From Hyphomicrobiales bacterium (lineage in GTDB: Bacteria; Pseudomonadota; Alphaproteobacteria; Rhizobiales; Rhizobiaceae), in assembly GCA_900469345.1 (NCBI GenBank), contig UBWZ01000002.1:735579-799578 (forward strand): a stretch of 64,000 nucleotides of DNA. Reading direction: 5' to 3'. The translations under genes were made by a program, and so were the position numbers. A model generated the notes under the pieces. It was not told the origin of the DNA. It worked only from the letters and a program-made list of their open reading frames with translations, and made no database searches. Of this stretch, positions 45,002-53,363 are shown piece after piece (the first letter of the stretch is position 1; each line of letters begins with the position of its first letter).

Positions 45002-45670
45002 ATGAATTACCAACTCGATTTTACTCCCGTCATCGACGGCCTGCCGAACCTTCTGCTTGGCTGTCTCGGCACCTTTCTCCTGGCCGTCTGCGGCATGCTG
45101 CTGGCCATCGTGATCGGCATCGGCGGCGTCATCCTGCGCACCTCGAAGATCAAGGCGGCACGCTGGGCAATGATCGGCTTTGTCGAACTGATCCGCAACA
45201 CGCCCTTCCTCGTGCAGATCTTCTTCCTCTATTTCGCCCTGCCGCTCGCCGGCCTGCGCCTGGACCCGACGCCAACGGCGATCATCGCGCTCGGCATCAA
45301 TGGCGGCGCCTATGCGATCGAGATCATTCGCGGCGGCGTCCAGTCCATTTCCAAGGGACAGATCGAAGCGGGCCTGGCTCTCGGGCTCCACCGCGCGCAG
45401 GTCTTTCGCTTCATCGTCCTGAAGCCCGCCCTGCGGGCGATCTTTCCTTCCCTTACCAGCCAGTTCGTGCTGCTGACCCTGTCGACCAGCATCGCGTCGG
45501 CCATATCGGCCTATGAACTCACCTCGGTGTCGCAGCGGATCGAATCCGAGAGCTTCCGCAGCTTCGAGGTCTATTTCACCGTGACTGCCTTCTACCTCGT
45601 CATTTCGTGGCTGATGATGCGGCTCTTCGGCCTCTTCTCGTCACGTTACTTCGCTTACCCGGTCAAGTAG
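45002..45670 (+). CDS. ABC transporter permease, HisM/GlnP family (first)
   Basis: 222 residues with five hydrophobic segments. The N-terminal GLPNLLLGCLGTFLLAVCGML and the coupling loop GQIEAGLALGLHRAQVFRFIVLKPALR (EAA motif) are typical of polar amino-acid permeases, as is ELIRNTPFLVQIFFLYFALP. It starts 24 bases after aroQ and is followed nine bases later by its partner permease. Confidence 0.92.
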   Translation: MNYQLDFTPVIDGLPNLLLGCLGTFLLAVCGMLLAIVIGIGGVILRTSKIKAARWAMIGFVELIRNTPFLVQIFFLYFALPLAGLRLDPTPTAIIALGINGGAYAIEIIRGGVQSISKGQIEAGLALGLHRAQVFRFIVLKPALRAIFPSLTSQFVLLTLSTSIASAISAYELTSVSQRIESESFRSFEVYFTVTAFYLVISWLMMRLFGLFSSRYFAYPVK

Positions 45671-45679
45671 GAGGCACCC

Positions 45680-46321
45680 ATGGGCAAAGACGAATTCGTT
45701 TTCCTCCTGGTCGGCCTTAAATGGACCGTCGTCCTGTCGGCGGTCGGGTTTGTCTGCGGTTGCCTCGGCGGGCTTGCCGTCGCGCTCGCCCGGACATCGG
45801 ACATCAAGGTTCTCAATAAAGCGACCGCCGCCTATATCGGCGTCTTCCAGGGCACGCCGCTCTTGATGCAGCTGTTCGTCGTGTACTACGGGCTGGCGCT
45901 GGTCGGCTTCAAGATCGACGCCTGGATCGCTGTCGCGATCGGCCTCACCCTGCATGCGAGCGCCTATCTTGGCGAGATCTGGCGCGGTTCCATCGAGGCC
46001 GTGCCGCGTGGTCAGACGGAAGCCGCGAAGGCGCTGAGCCTCAAATACGCATCGCGGATGCGGGACGTGATCCTGCCGCAGGCCCTGCGCATCTCCCTTC
46101 CCGCGACCATCGGGTTCCTCGTGCAACTGATCAAGGGAACGTCGCTCGCGTCGATCGTCGGCTTTACCGAGCTGACGCGGGCCGGAAACATGATCTCCAA
46201 CCAGATCTTCCAGCCGCTGACGGTCTTTGCCATCGTCGGGCTGCTGTATTTCCTGATGTGCTGCCCGCTGACCATCTTCGGCGCTCACCTGGAGCGACGC
46301 TTCGCTGCCTCGACCCGCTGA
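45680..46321 (+). CDS. ABC transporter permease, HisM/GlnP family (second)
   Basis: 213 residues with about five membrane segments; [19 protein letters not shown] and the EAA loop [28 protein letters not shown] match the family. With the upstream permease it forms a heterodimeric channel for the solute delivered by the binding protein. AGGAGG lies seven bases before ATG 45680. Confidence 0.92.
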   Translation: MGKDEFVFLLVGLKWTVVLSAVGFVCGCLGGLAVALARTSDIKVLNKATAAYIGVFQGTPLLMQLFVVYYGLALVGFKIDAWIAVAIGLTLHASAYLGEIWRGSIEAVPRGQTEAAKALSLKYASRMRDVILPQALRISLPATIGFLVQLIKGTSLASIVGFTELTRAGNMISNQIFQPLTVFAIVGLLYFLMCCPLTIFGAHLERRFAASTR

Positions 46322-46362
46322 AACAGCGCCTCATAGACACGTGTTTTCAAGGAAGCATTGCG

Positions 46363-47124
46363 ATGACCTACAGCTCTGACGCGCAGGCGGACACGATGAT
46401 CACCCTCGACCACGTCGAGAAATGGTACGGCGCCTTCAAGGCCTTGCATGACATCAGCATGTCCGTGCGCCAGGGCGAAAAGATCGTCCTATGCGGCCCT
46501 TCGGGAAGCGGCAAGTCGACGCTGATCCGCTGCATCAACTATCTTGAGCCCCACCAGAAGGGCGAAATCCGGGTCGATGGCATCCTGCTCGGGCACCAGG
46601 CCAAGGCGATCGACGCGATCCGCCGCGAAGTCGGCATGGTGTTCCAGCAGTTCAATCTGTTCCCGCACCTGACCGTGCTCGAAAACTGCATGCTCGCTCC
46701 CATGCGGGCGCTTGGCCTCTCGAAGGCCGCCGCGGAGGACCGGGCGCGCGGGCTTCTGGAGCGGGTGAAGATCGCCGAGCAGGCGGCCAAATATCCGGCC
46801 CAGCTCTCCGGCGGACAGCAGCAGCGGGTGGCGATCGCCCGTGCGCTCTGCATGCAGCCCAAGGTGATGCTGTTCGACGAACCGACCTCCGCACTCGATC
46901 CGGAAATGGTGAAAGAGGTGCTGGACACCATGATCGGTCTCGCCGAGGACGGCATGACGATGATCTGCGTCACCCATGAGATGGGCTTTGCGCGGCAGGT
47001 CGCGGACCGGGTGATCTTCATGGCCGAAGGTGCGATCGTCGAACAGGCGCCGCCGGCCGAGTTCTTCAGCAATCCCCGCCACGAACGCACCCGCAAGTTC
47101 CTCGGCGAAATCCTCAACCATTGA
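46363..47124 (+). CDS. ABC transporter ATPase, polar amino-acid family (GlnQ-like)
   Basis: 253 residues. Walker [10 protein letters not shown] at 45-53, Q-loop [16 protein letters not shown], signature [15 protein letters not shown] and Walker [15 protein letters not shown], with the switch [12 protein letters not shown] 46363 starts the family N-terminus; AAGGAA lies upstream. It completes the four-part importer encoded with aroQ and the SDH-like gene. Confidence 0.93.
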   Translation: MTYSSDAQADTMITLDHVEKWYGAFKALHDISMSVRQGEKIVLCGPSGSGKSTLIRCINYLEPHQKGEIRVDGILLGHQAKAIDAIRREVGMVFQQFNLFPHLTVLENCMLAPMRALGLSKAAAEDRARGLLERVKIAEQAAKYPAQLSGGQQQRVAIARALCMQPKVMLFDEPTSALDPEMVKEVLDTMIGLAEDGMTMICVTHEMGFARQVADRVIFMAEGAIVEQAPPAEFFSNPRHERTRKFLGEILNH

Positions 47125-47193
47125 GGCACAGATCGTGACCGTCACTCACCCCAATACGTCGTCTGTCATCACCGCGGCGCCGGGAGCATTCCT

Positions 47194-48033
47194 ATGATCA
47201 GCGGCACCACACGCCTAATCGCCCATCTCGGATATCCGACCGAAGCCTTCAAGGCGCCGCTGATCTACAATCCCTATTTCGACGAGTGCGGCATCGATGC
47301 CGTCGTCGTGCCGATGGGCTGCAGAGCGCAAGATTTCCCGGCCTTCCTGAAGCTGGTCTTCAAGCTCTCCAACATCCTCGGCGCGCTGATCACCATGCCG
47401 CACAAGGTCACCACCGTCGGGCTGCTCGACGAGGTCTCGACCAATGCGCAGGTAGCGGGTTCCTGCAACGCCGTGAAGCTGGACCAGGATGGACGGCTGG
47501 TCGGCGACATGTTCGACGGCGAGGGCTTTGTCCGCGGCATGCTCCGCAAGGGCCAGCGGGTGGAGGGCGCAGCAGCGCTCGTCGTCGGTGCCGGCGGCGT
47601 CGGCTCCGCCATCGCCGCTTCGCTTGCCGGAGCGGGCGTCGGCCGGATCGCCATCTACGACAACAATGCAGCCACGGCGGACGGTCTGCGGCAGCGGCTG
47701 ACGCGGCATTATCCGGCCCTGGAAACGGTCGTCGGATCGACGGATCCCGCTGGCTACGACATCGTCGTCAACGCGACGCCGCTCGGCATGCAGAAGGGTG
47801 ATCCGCTGCCCATCGACATCGCGCGACTTGCCGCCACCACCTATGTCGGCGAAGTCGTGATGAAGGAAGAGATGACGCCTCTGCTTCTCGCCGCCCGCGA
47901 GCGCGGCTGCGCCTTTCAGGTGGGCACGGACATGCTGTTTGAGCAGATACCGGCCTATCTCGAATTCTTCGGCCTGCCCTCGACGACGGCTGATCACCTG
48001 CGAAAGGTCGCACGGATCGGCTTTCCGCAATAG
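47194..48033 (+). CDS. Shikimate/quinate-dehydrogenase-like oxidoreductase with altered substrate site
   Basis: 279 residues of the AroE/YdiB family. The catalytic Lys71 (TMPHK), Asn92 (AGSCNAV) and Asp108 (FDGEGF) are kept, and the nucleotide fold shows GAGGVGS at 132-138. Asp156 after the second strand (AIYDNN) replaces the Arg of NRT-type enzymes and favours NAD+ over NADP+. The two Ser that bind the shikimate carboxylate in AroE (HSxSP) are replaced (EAFKAP), the Asn of NVT is Leu65 and the Thr of NTDG is Phe107. It should oxidise a hydroxyl on a ring compound, but probably not shikimate itself. It is the last gene of the operon that begins with the binding protein. Confidence 0.85.
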   Translation: MISGTTRLIAHLGYPTEAFKAPLIYNPYFDECGIDAVVVPMGCRAQDFPAFLKLVFKLSNILGALITMPHKVTTVGLLDEVSTNAQVAGSCNAVKLDQDGRLVGDMFDGEGFVRGMLRKGQRVEGAAALVVGAGGVGSAIAASLAGAGVGRIAIYDNNAATADGLRQRLTRHYPALETVVGSTDPAGYDIVVNATPLGMQKGDPLPIDIARLAATTYVGEVVMKEEMTPLLLAARERGCAFQVGTDMLFEQIPAYLEFFGLPSTTADHLRKVARIGFPQ

Positions 48034-48059
48034 CCGCCGCGTCGGTCTACCCGGCGCAC

Positions 48060-48608
48060 TCAGCTCTGCGCGAAGGACGCCGTCAGCGCGTATTCGCGCC
48101 CCATCTCCATCAGCTCCTCGAAGACCGACCCCGCAAAGGAGCGCGGAACGATGATCTCGAACGCGTCGGCGCCTGTGCGGGCCAGATGGCAGGCGACATG
48201 GCAGCACAGCATGTTGGCCCCCTCACCCTCCGCAAACACGTCCTGGTGAAGGTCGACGGCGACGCATTTGGCGAGGATCTTGCGCACGCTCGGCCCGCTG
48301 ATCGCCATCACCACCTTGCCGTCGCTCTGGTCGCAGACGGAGAGCCCCGCCACCTCTCCCAGCCGATCCGTCAGTTCGTCGGCACCGGCGGCAGAGCCGA
48401 CGACCAGCCACTCCCCCGGACCGCAGAATCGCGCCGACATGGTGCTGAAGGCAGCCAGACGCCCGGCAAAAGCCTCGAGGTCGCCGTGCGCCAGCACGCT
48501 GAGAATGACAGGACGGCGCACCACCGAGACGTGGTTCGGGTTGGGACTTGTTTCGAAACCGGCAAGATGATCTTCGAGCACGTGCCGGTGAAGGAGATGC
48601 AGCGTCAT
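48060..48608 (-). CDS. soxG: Sarcosine oxidase gamma subunit
   Basis: 182 residues, last gene of soxBDAG. The weakly conserved SoxG fold is recognised by GPGEWLVVGS, the GKVVMAISGPSVRKILAKCVAVDL stretch (a GcvT-like motif) and ADAFEIIVPRSFAGSVFEEL near the C-terminus. The subunit is structural and sits beside the alpha subunit's folate domain in the heterotetramer. It starts ten bases after soxA and converges on the SDH-like gene. Confidence 0.88.
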   Translation of the reverse strand: MTLHLLHRHVLEDHLAGFETSPNPNHVSVVRRPVILSVLAHGDLEAFAGRLAAFSTMSARFCGPGEWLVVGSAAGADELTDRLGEVAGLSVCDQSDGKVVMAISGPSVRKILAKCVAVDLHQDVFAEGEGANMLCCHVACHLARTGADAFEIIVPRSFAGSVFEELMEMGREYALTASFAQS

Positions 48609-48618
48609 CGGCGTAACC

Positions 48619-51576
48619 TCACAGATGGAGTTTCACGGTCTCGGGATCGACGAAGACAGGCGAACAGACATCCACCGGCACCTCTGCCCCCCTCAGCGCG
48701 TCCCAGACGACGATCCGTTCGCCGATCCGCTCGCGACCCGATTTCAGCATGGCAAGCGCTATGAAGCTGCCGAGCGTCGGAGAAAAGCAGGCCGACGACA
48801 CATAGCCCTGGTCGTTGGCAAGCGAGGGTTTTGCCTGATCCTTCAGGAGATGCGCCCCGGCATGGATCTCCTTGTGGGGCTCCACGGGCTTCAGTCCGAC
48901 CATCTGCAGTCGGTCGGCGGCCGTCAGTCCGAAGCGCGTCGACAGCCGCTTGCCGATGAAGTCGGGCTTCTGCATCGCCATCATCCGCCCCAGCCCGACA
49001 TCGTCGGCGGTGGTGCGGCCATCGAGCTCGTTATGGGTGACGAAGCCCTTCTCGATGCGCAGCACGTTGAGTGCCTCGACGCCGTAGGCGCACACACCGT
49101 CCTCGCGTCCGGCTTCCATGATGGCATCGGCGACCGCCTCGCCGTAGCCCGCGGGAACTGCCAGCTCGTAGGCGAGCTCTCCTGAAAACGAGATGCGGAA
49201 CAGCCGCGCCTTTAGGCCCCCACGCAGCGTCACGGCCCGCGCCGCGAGGAACGGAAAGGCCGCGTCCGAGAGATCGTCCTGCACGACCCGGCTCATGATG
49301 AGACGCGCTTTGGGACCGGCAAGCGACATCTGCGCCCACTGGTCGCTGACCGAGACGAAGCGCACGTCGAGTTCGGGCCAGAAGGTCTGCGCACATAACT
49401 CCAGATGGCTCATCACCTCGGCCGCATAGGCCGTGGTTGTGGTCATGACGTAGTGATTGTCGCCAAGCCGGCTCGTGGTGCCGTCGTCGAAGACGATCCC
49501 GTCCTCGCGCAACATCAGCCCGTAGCGCGCCTTGCCGACAGGCAGCCGCAAAAAGCCGTTGCAATAGACCCGGTCCAGGAATTCCGCAGCGCCCGCCCCG
49601 AAGATCTCGATCTTGCCGAGCGTCGAGACGTCGCAGAGCCCCGCATGGGCGCGCACGGTTGCCACCTCGCGGTCGACGCTTTCGCGCCAGGTTTTCTCGC
49701 CGTCGCGCGCAAACCACGCAGAGCGATACCAGAGGCCCGCCTCGACGAAGCTCGCGCCGTTCTTCTTCGCCCAGCCATGCAACGGCGAGATGCGCGACGG
49801 GGCCGCATGCTCGCCCCGCGCAACACCCGCAAGCGCACCGAAGGACACCGGCGTGTAGAAGGGGCGGAAGGTGGTCGTACCGATCTCGGCCGGCGAAACC
49901 CCACGCATCGCCGCGACGATACCCGACGTGTTCACATTGCCGAGCTTGCCTTGGTCGGTCGCCATGCCGGCCGTGGTATAGCGCTTGGTATGCTCGATAT
50001 GGCGAAAGCCTTCGCGCTGGGCGATGCCGAGGTCGGCGACGGCCACGTCGTTCTGGAAGTCGACGAACGCCTTGTCCTTGGCGCCCGGCACATACCAGAC
50101 GGGTGCGAAGGCAGCGTCATACTCTCCCTCCACATCCGGAATTTCGGCCGCATGGGCGGCAAATCCCAGTGCTGCGGACATTGCCATCGCCCTTGCCGCT
50201 CCGTCGCGGAGACAGTCCGACACGGTCTGAAGGCCGGCCGCAGAACCGACGGGAGTGAAGGCCGGTCCGACATCCGGCGCGAGAAACGACTGCTTCTCCT
50301 CGGACCAGACCGGCTTTTCGCCACGCTGGCACATCAGGTGCACGATCGGCGACCAGCCGCCGGACATCGCAAGCGCATCGCAGCCGACAACCTCTTCGAA
50401 ACCGGAACGGTCGAGCAGCAGCCCCTCTATCCTGTGGCGTCCCTTCGTGCCGATAACGCCGGCATTGCGAATGACGCGAATGCCGGCCGGCGCCACATCG
50501 ATCGACTGGGGGCGCGCATCGATGACGGCCGTGACTTCCACCCCGCACGCGGTGAGATCGGCCGCCGTCCGGTAGCCGGACCCGCCATTCGTAAAGATCG
50601 CGACCTTGCCGCCGATGGCGACGCCGTAGCGGTTGAGATAGCTGCGCGCCGCCGTCGCCGTCATCACGCCCGGCCGGTCGTTGCCGCCAAACACGAGCGG
50701 TCGTTCCTCCGCGCCGGTGGCCAGGATGGCGCGTTTGGCGGCGATCCGCCAGAGACGTTCGACCGGTAGCTCCGGCGACGGCGAGGCCACGTGCTTCTGG
50801 ACCCGCTCGACGGCACCGAAGACCATGTCGTCATACCAGCCGAACACGGTGGTGCGCGCCATCAACGTCACGTTGGGCAGGCTTGCCAGCTCCTCGGCAA
50901 GTGTCCGGGCAAAATCTGCCGCCCGCATGCCGCCGACCGAGACGTTTTCGGACAGCAGCGAGCCACCGGCGCTTAAACTTTCGTCGGCGAGGATGACCCG
51001 CAGGCCCGCTCGCCCGGCCACCAGCGCCGCCATCAGGCCCGCCGGACCGGCGCCAACCACCAGCAGGTCGCAATGCGCCCAGGCTTTTTCATAGCGGTCC
51101 GGATCGGCCTCGAGCACGAGCTTGCCGAGGCCGGCTGCCCGCCGGATCAGCGGTTCGTAGATCTTCTCCCAGAAGGCCGCCGGCCACATGAAGGTCTTGT
51201 AGTAGAAACCGGCCCCCAGGAACGGCGACAGAAGGCTGTTCACCGCGCCGATGTCATATCTCAGCGAGGGCCAGCGGTTCTGGCTCGACGCCACCAGCCC
51301 CTGGTGGAGTTCGACCATGGTCGCCCGGGCATTGGGCTCGGCACGTGGTCCGCTGCCGATCGTCATCAGCGCATTGGGTTCCGCAGATCCGGCCGTCACC
51401 GGGCCACGCGGCCGGTGATACTTGAAACTGCGCCCCATCAGCATCTGGTCGTTGGCAAGCAGTGCCGAGGCGAGCGTGTCGCCCTGGAAGCCCTTATAGC
51501 TGCGGCCGTCGAAGGTGAAGGTAAGCGCCTGCGCTCGGTTGATCGCGCCACCTCGATCGAGACGGTAGGAGGTCAT
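48619..51576 (-). CDS. soxA: Sarcosine oxidase alpha subunit
   Basis: 985 residues. N-terminal ferredoxin-like segment (FDGRSYKGFQGDTLASALLAN) used in place of an iron-sulfur site, then a nucleotide-binding flavoprotein domain with VVGAGPAGLMAAL near 172-184 that binds NAD+, and a C-terminal GcvT/aminomethyltransferase-like domain (about 600-985, with VEALNVLRIEKGFV) for tetrahydrofolate. The enzyme oxidises sarcosine to glycine and passes the methyl carbon to folate as 5,10-methylene-THF, producing H2O2. It overlaps soxD by four bases. Confidence 0.95.
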   Translation of the reverse strand: MTSYRLDRGGAINRAQALTFTFDGRSYKGFQGDTLASALLANDQMLMGRSFKYHRPRGPVTAGSAEPNALMTIGSGPRAEPNARATMVELHQGLVASSQNRWPSLRYDIGAVNSLLSPFLGAGFYYKTFMWPAAFWEKIYEPLIRRAAGLGKLVLEADPDRYEKAWAHCDLLVVGAGPAGLMAALVAGRAGLRVILADESLSAGGSLLSENVSVGGMRAADFARTLAEELASLPNVTLMARTTVFGWYDDMVFGAVERVQKHVASPSPELPVERLWRIAAKRAILATGAEERPLVFGGNDRPGVMTATAARSYLNRYGVAIGGKVAIFTNGGSGYRTAADLTACGVEVTAVIDARPQSIDVAPAGIRVIRNAGVIGTKGRHRIEGLLLDRSGFEEVVGCDALAMSGGWSPIVHLMCQRGEKPVWSEEKQSFLAPDVGPAFTPVGSAAGLQTVSDCLRDGAARAMAMSAALGFAAHAAEIPDVEGEYDAAFAPVWYVPGAKDKAFVDFQNDVAVADLGIAQREGFRHIEHTKRYTTAGMATDQGKLGNVNTSGIVAAMRGVSPAEIGTTTFRPFYTPVSFGALAGVARGEHAAPSRISPLHGWAKKNGASFVEAGLWYRSAWFARDGEKTWRESVDREVATVRAHAGLCDVSTLGKIEIFGAGAAEFLDRVYCNGFLRLPVGKARYGLMLREDGIVFDDGTTSRLGDNHYVMTTTTAYAAEVMSHLELCAQTFWPELDVRFVSVSDQWAQMSLAGPKARLIMSRVVQDDLSDAAFPFLAARAVTLRGGLKARLFRISFSGELAYELAVPAGYGEAVADAIMEAGREDGVCAYGVEALNVLRIEKGFVTHNELDGRTTADDVGLGRMMAMQKPDFIGKRLSTRFGLTAADRLQMVGLKPVEPHKEIHAGAHLLKDQAKPSLANDQGYVSSACFSPTLGSFIALAMLKSGRERIGERIVVWDALRGAEVPVDVCSPVFVDPETVKLHL

Positions 51577-51854
51577 TCGGCCGCCTCCTTGCGCGTCAGC
51601 GCTGCTGCGTCGGTGACGCCGAACACCTCGTGGGTCAGGGTGTCGCGCTCGACCACCAGGAAACGGCGACAGCCGGCCGCGTGGTGCCAGTATTCCTGGG
51701 TGAGGCCCTTGGGGTTGTCGCGCACATAGACATAGGCGTACCAGACCTCGTCCCGGTCGCCGGCGCTGGGCCGCCGCGGCGCCGCGGCGCCACGAATGGA
51801 AAATTCTTCCTTGGGTCTGGTGCCGCAGTGCGGGCAGGTGATCAGGCTTGCCAT
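51573..51854 (-). CDS. soxD: Sarcosine oxidase delta subunit
   Basis: 93 residues. Begins MASLITCPHCG; the Cys7-x2-Cys10 pair with later His/Cys (HHAAGCRRFL) forms the small zinc site of SoxD. The VWYAYVYVRDNPKGLTQEYWHHAAGC segment is nearly invariant in the family. It starts eight bases after soxB and overlaps soxA (ATGA), as usual for this operon. Confidence 0.95.
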   Translation of the reverse strand: MASLITCPHCGTRPKEEFSIRGAAAPRRPSAGDRDEVWYAYVYVRDNPKGLTQEYWHHAAGCRRFLVVERDTLTHEVFGVTDAAALTRKEAAE

Positions 51855-51862
51855 GATGGGTC

Positions 51863-53113
51863 TCAGTGAAGATTGGGCTGCGGGCCTTTGCCGGCCTCGT
51901 CGATCATGTAACCGCGCTCGAAGCGGTCGAGCCGCAGGAAGCGCGCCACATGGTGCGGCTCATCCTTGGCAAGCAGATGCGCAAAGCACAGGCCGGAGGC
52001 AGGCGTTGCCTTGAAGCCGCCGTAGCACCAGCCGCAGTTCAGGTAGAGATTGTCGATCGGCGTTCGGTCGATGATCGGCGATCCGTCCATCGACATGTCC
52101 ATCACCCCGCCCCAGGCGCGCAGCACCTTGGCACGCGACAGGCCGGGGATCATGGTCACCCCCTCCTCCAGCGTATGCTCCACCGTCTGCAGGTTGCCAC
52201 GCTGCGCATAGGAGGAATAGAAGTCGAGTTCCGCGCCGAACACCAGCCCGCCCTTGTCGGACTGGGAGATGTAGAAGTGCCCCGCGCCATAGGTGATGAC
52301 ATGGTCGATCGCCGGCTTCAGCCCTTCCGACACGAAGGCCTGCAGCACATGCGTCTCGATCGGCAGATCGAGATCCGCCATCCGGCCGACCGTCGTCGTA
52401 TTGCCGGCCGCCGCCAGCGCCAGCTTGTTGCAGCCGATGAAGCCCCTGGTGGTCTCGACGCCGACGACGCGACCGTTCTCGCGGCGGATGCCCGTCACTT
52501 CGCAATGCTGGATGACGTCGACGCCACGGCTGTCGGCACCCCGGGCATAACCCCACGCGACCGCATCGTGCCGCACCGTACCGCCGCGCGGCTGGTACAG
52601 ACCGCCCAGGATGGGAAACCGTGCATGGTCGAAGTTGAGATAGGGCATCATCCGCCGCACCTGCTCGCGATCGAGCAGTTCCGCATCCACCCCATGCATG
52701 CGCATGCCGTTACCGCGCCGCGCATAGTCGTCGCGCTGACCGTCCGAATGGAAGAGATTGACGATGCCGCGCTGCGACACCATGGCATTGTAGTTGAAGT
52801 CCTGCTCCAGCCCTTCCCAGAGCTTCAGCGACAGCTCGTAAAACGGATTGTTGCCCTCGAGCAGATAGTTGGAGCGGATGATGGTGGTGTTGCGGCCGAC
52901 ATTGCCGGAACCGATATAGCCCTTTTCGAGCACCGCGACGTTGGTGATGCCGAATTCCTTGGCGAGGTAGTAGGCGGTGGAAAGCCCATGCCCGCCGCCG
53001 CCGACAATGATCACGTCGTAATGAGGTTTGGGCTCCGGCTCACGCCACGCCGGCTGCCAGAGCCGGTTGCCCGAAAGCGCCTGCTTGATGATCGAGTATG
53101 CCGAATAACGCAT
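51863..53113 (-). CDS. soxB: Sarcosine oxidase beta subunit
   Basis: 416 residues; first gene of soxBDAG. DAO-type flavoprotein with VIIVGGGGHGLSTAYYLAKEFG at about 34-55, covalent FMN and non-covalent FAD binding expected, and RYGVNRNTTIIRSNYLL-like segment (GNVGRNTTIIRSNYL). The C-terminal LYLNCGWCYGGFKATPASG is the other family hallmark. It oxidises sarcosine to the imine. A 250-bp region upstream separates it from the divergent DUF2793 gene. No glyA or purU is adjacent, unlike in some other sox operons. Confidence 0.95.
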   Translation of the reverse strand: MRYSAYSIIKQALSGNRLWQPAWREPEPKPHYDVIIVGGGGHGLSTAYYLAKEFGITNVAVLEKGYIGSGNVGRNTTIIRSNYLLEGNNPFYELSLKLWEGLEQDFNYNAMVSQRGIVNLFHSDGQRDDYARRGNGMRMHGVDAELLDREQVRRMMPYLNFDHARFPILGGLYQPRGGTVRHDAVAWGYARGADSRGVDVIQHCEVTGIRRENGRVVGVETTRGFIGCNKLALAAAGNTTTVGRMADLDLPIETHVLQAFVSEGLKPAIDHVITYGAGHFYISQSDKGGLVFGAELDFYSSYAQRGNLQTVEHTLEEGVTMIPGLSRAKVLRAWGGVMDMSMDGSPIIDRTPIDNLYLNCGWCYGGFKATPASGLCFAHLLAKDEPHHVARFLRLDRFERGYMIDEAGKGPQPNLH

Positions 53114-53363
53114 TCACCTGTCCCGTCCGTTCCGCGGCTCCACCTTCGCATATGCGTCCAAAAGGACAAGCGCAATCAGGACATTCGACAGCCTGTTCGC
53201 GACGAGCAACCCTGCTGCTGGACCACCGTGACCTTCCGGCACCAGCCTTCGCGACGGGCACGTTTCAACCGTAGGAACCTATATCCGTCAAGAACTTGGC
53301 TGTCGCCGCATCCCCGCCCGCGCAGCCGGGCCTAGACTGGCCGCTGACTGAACGGAGGAAATC

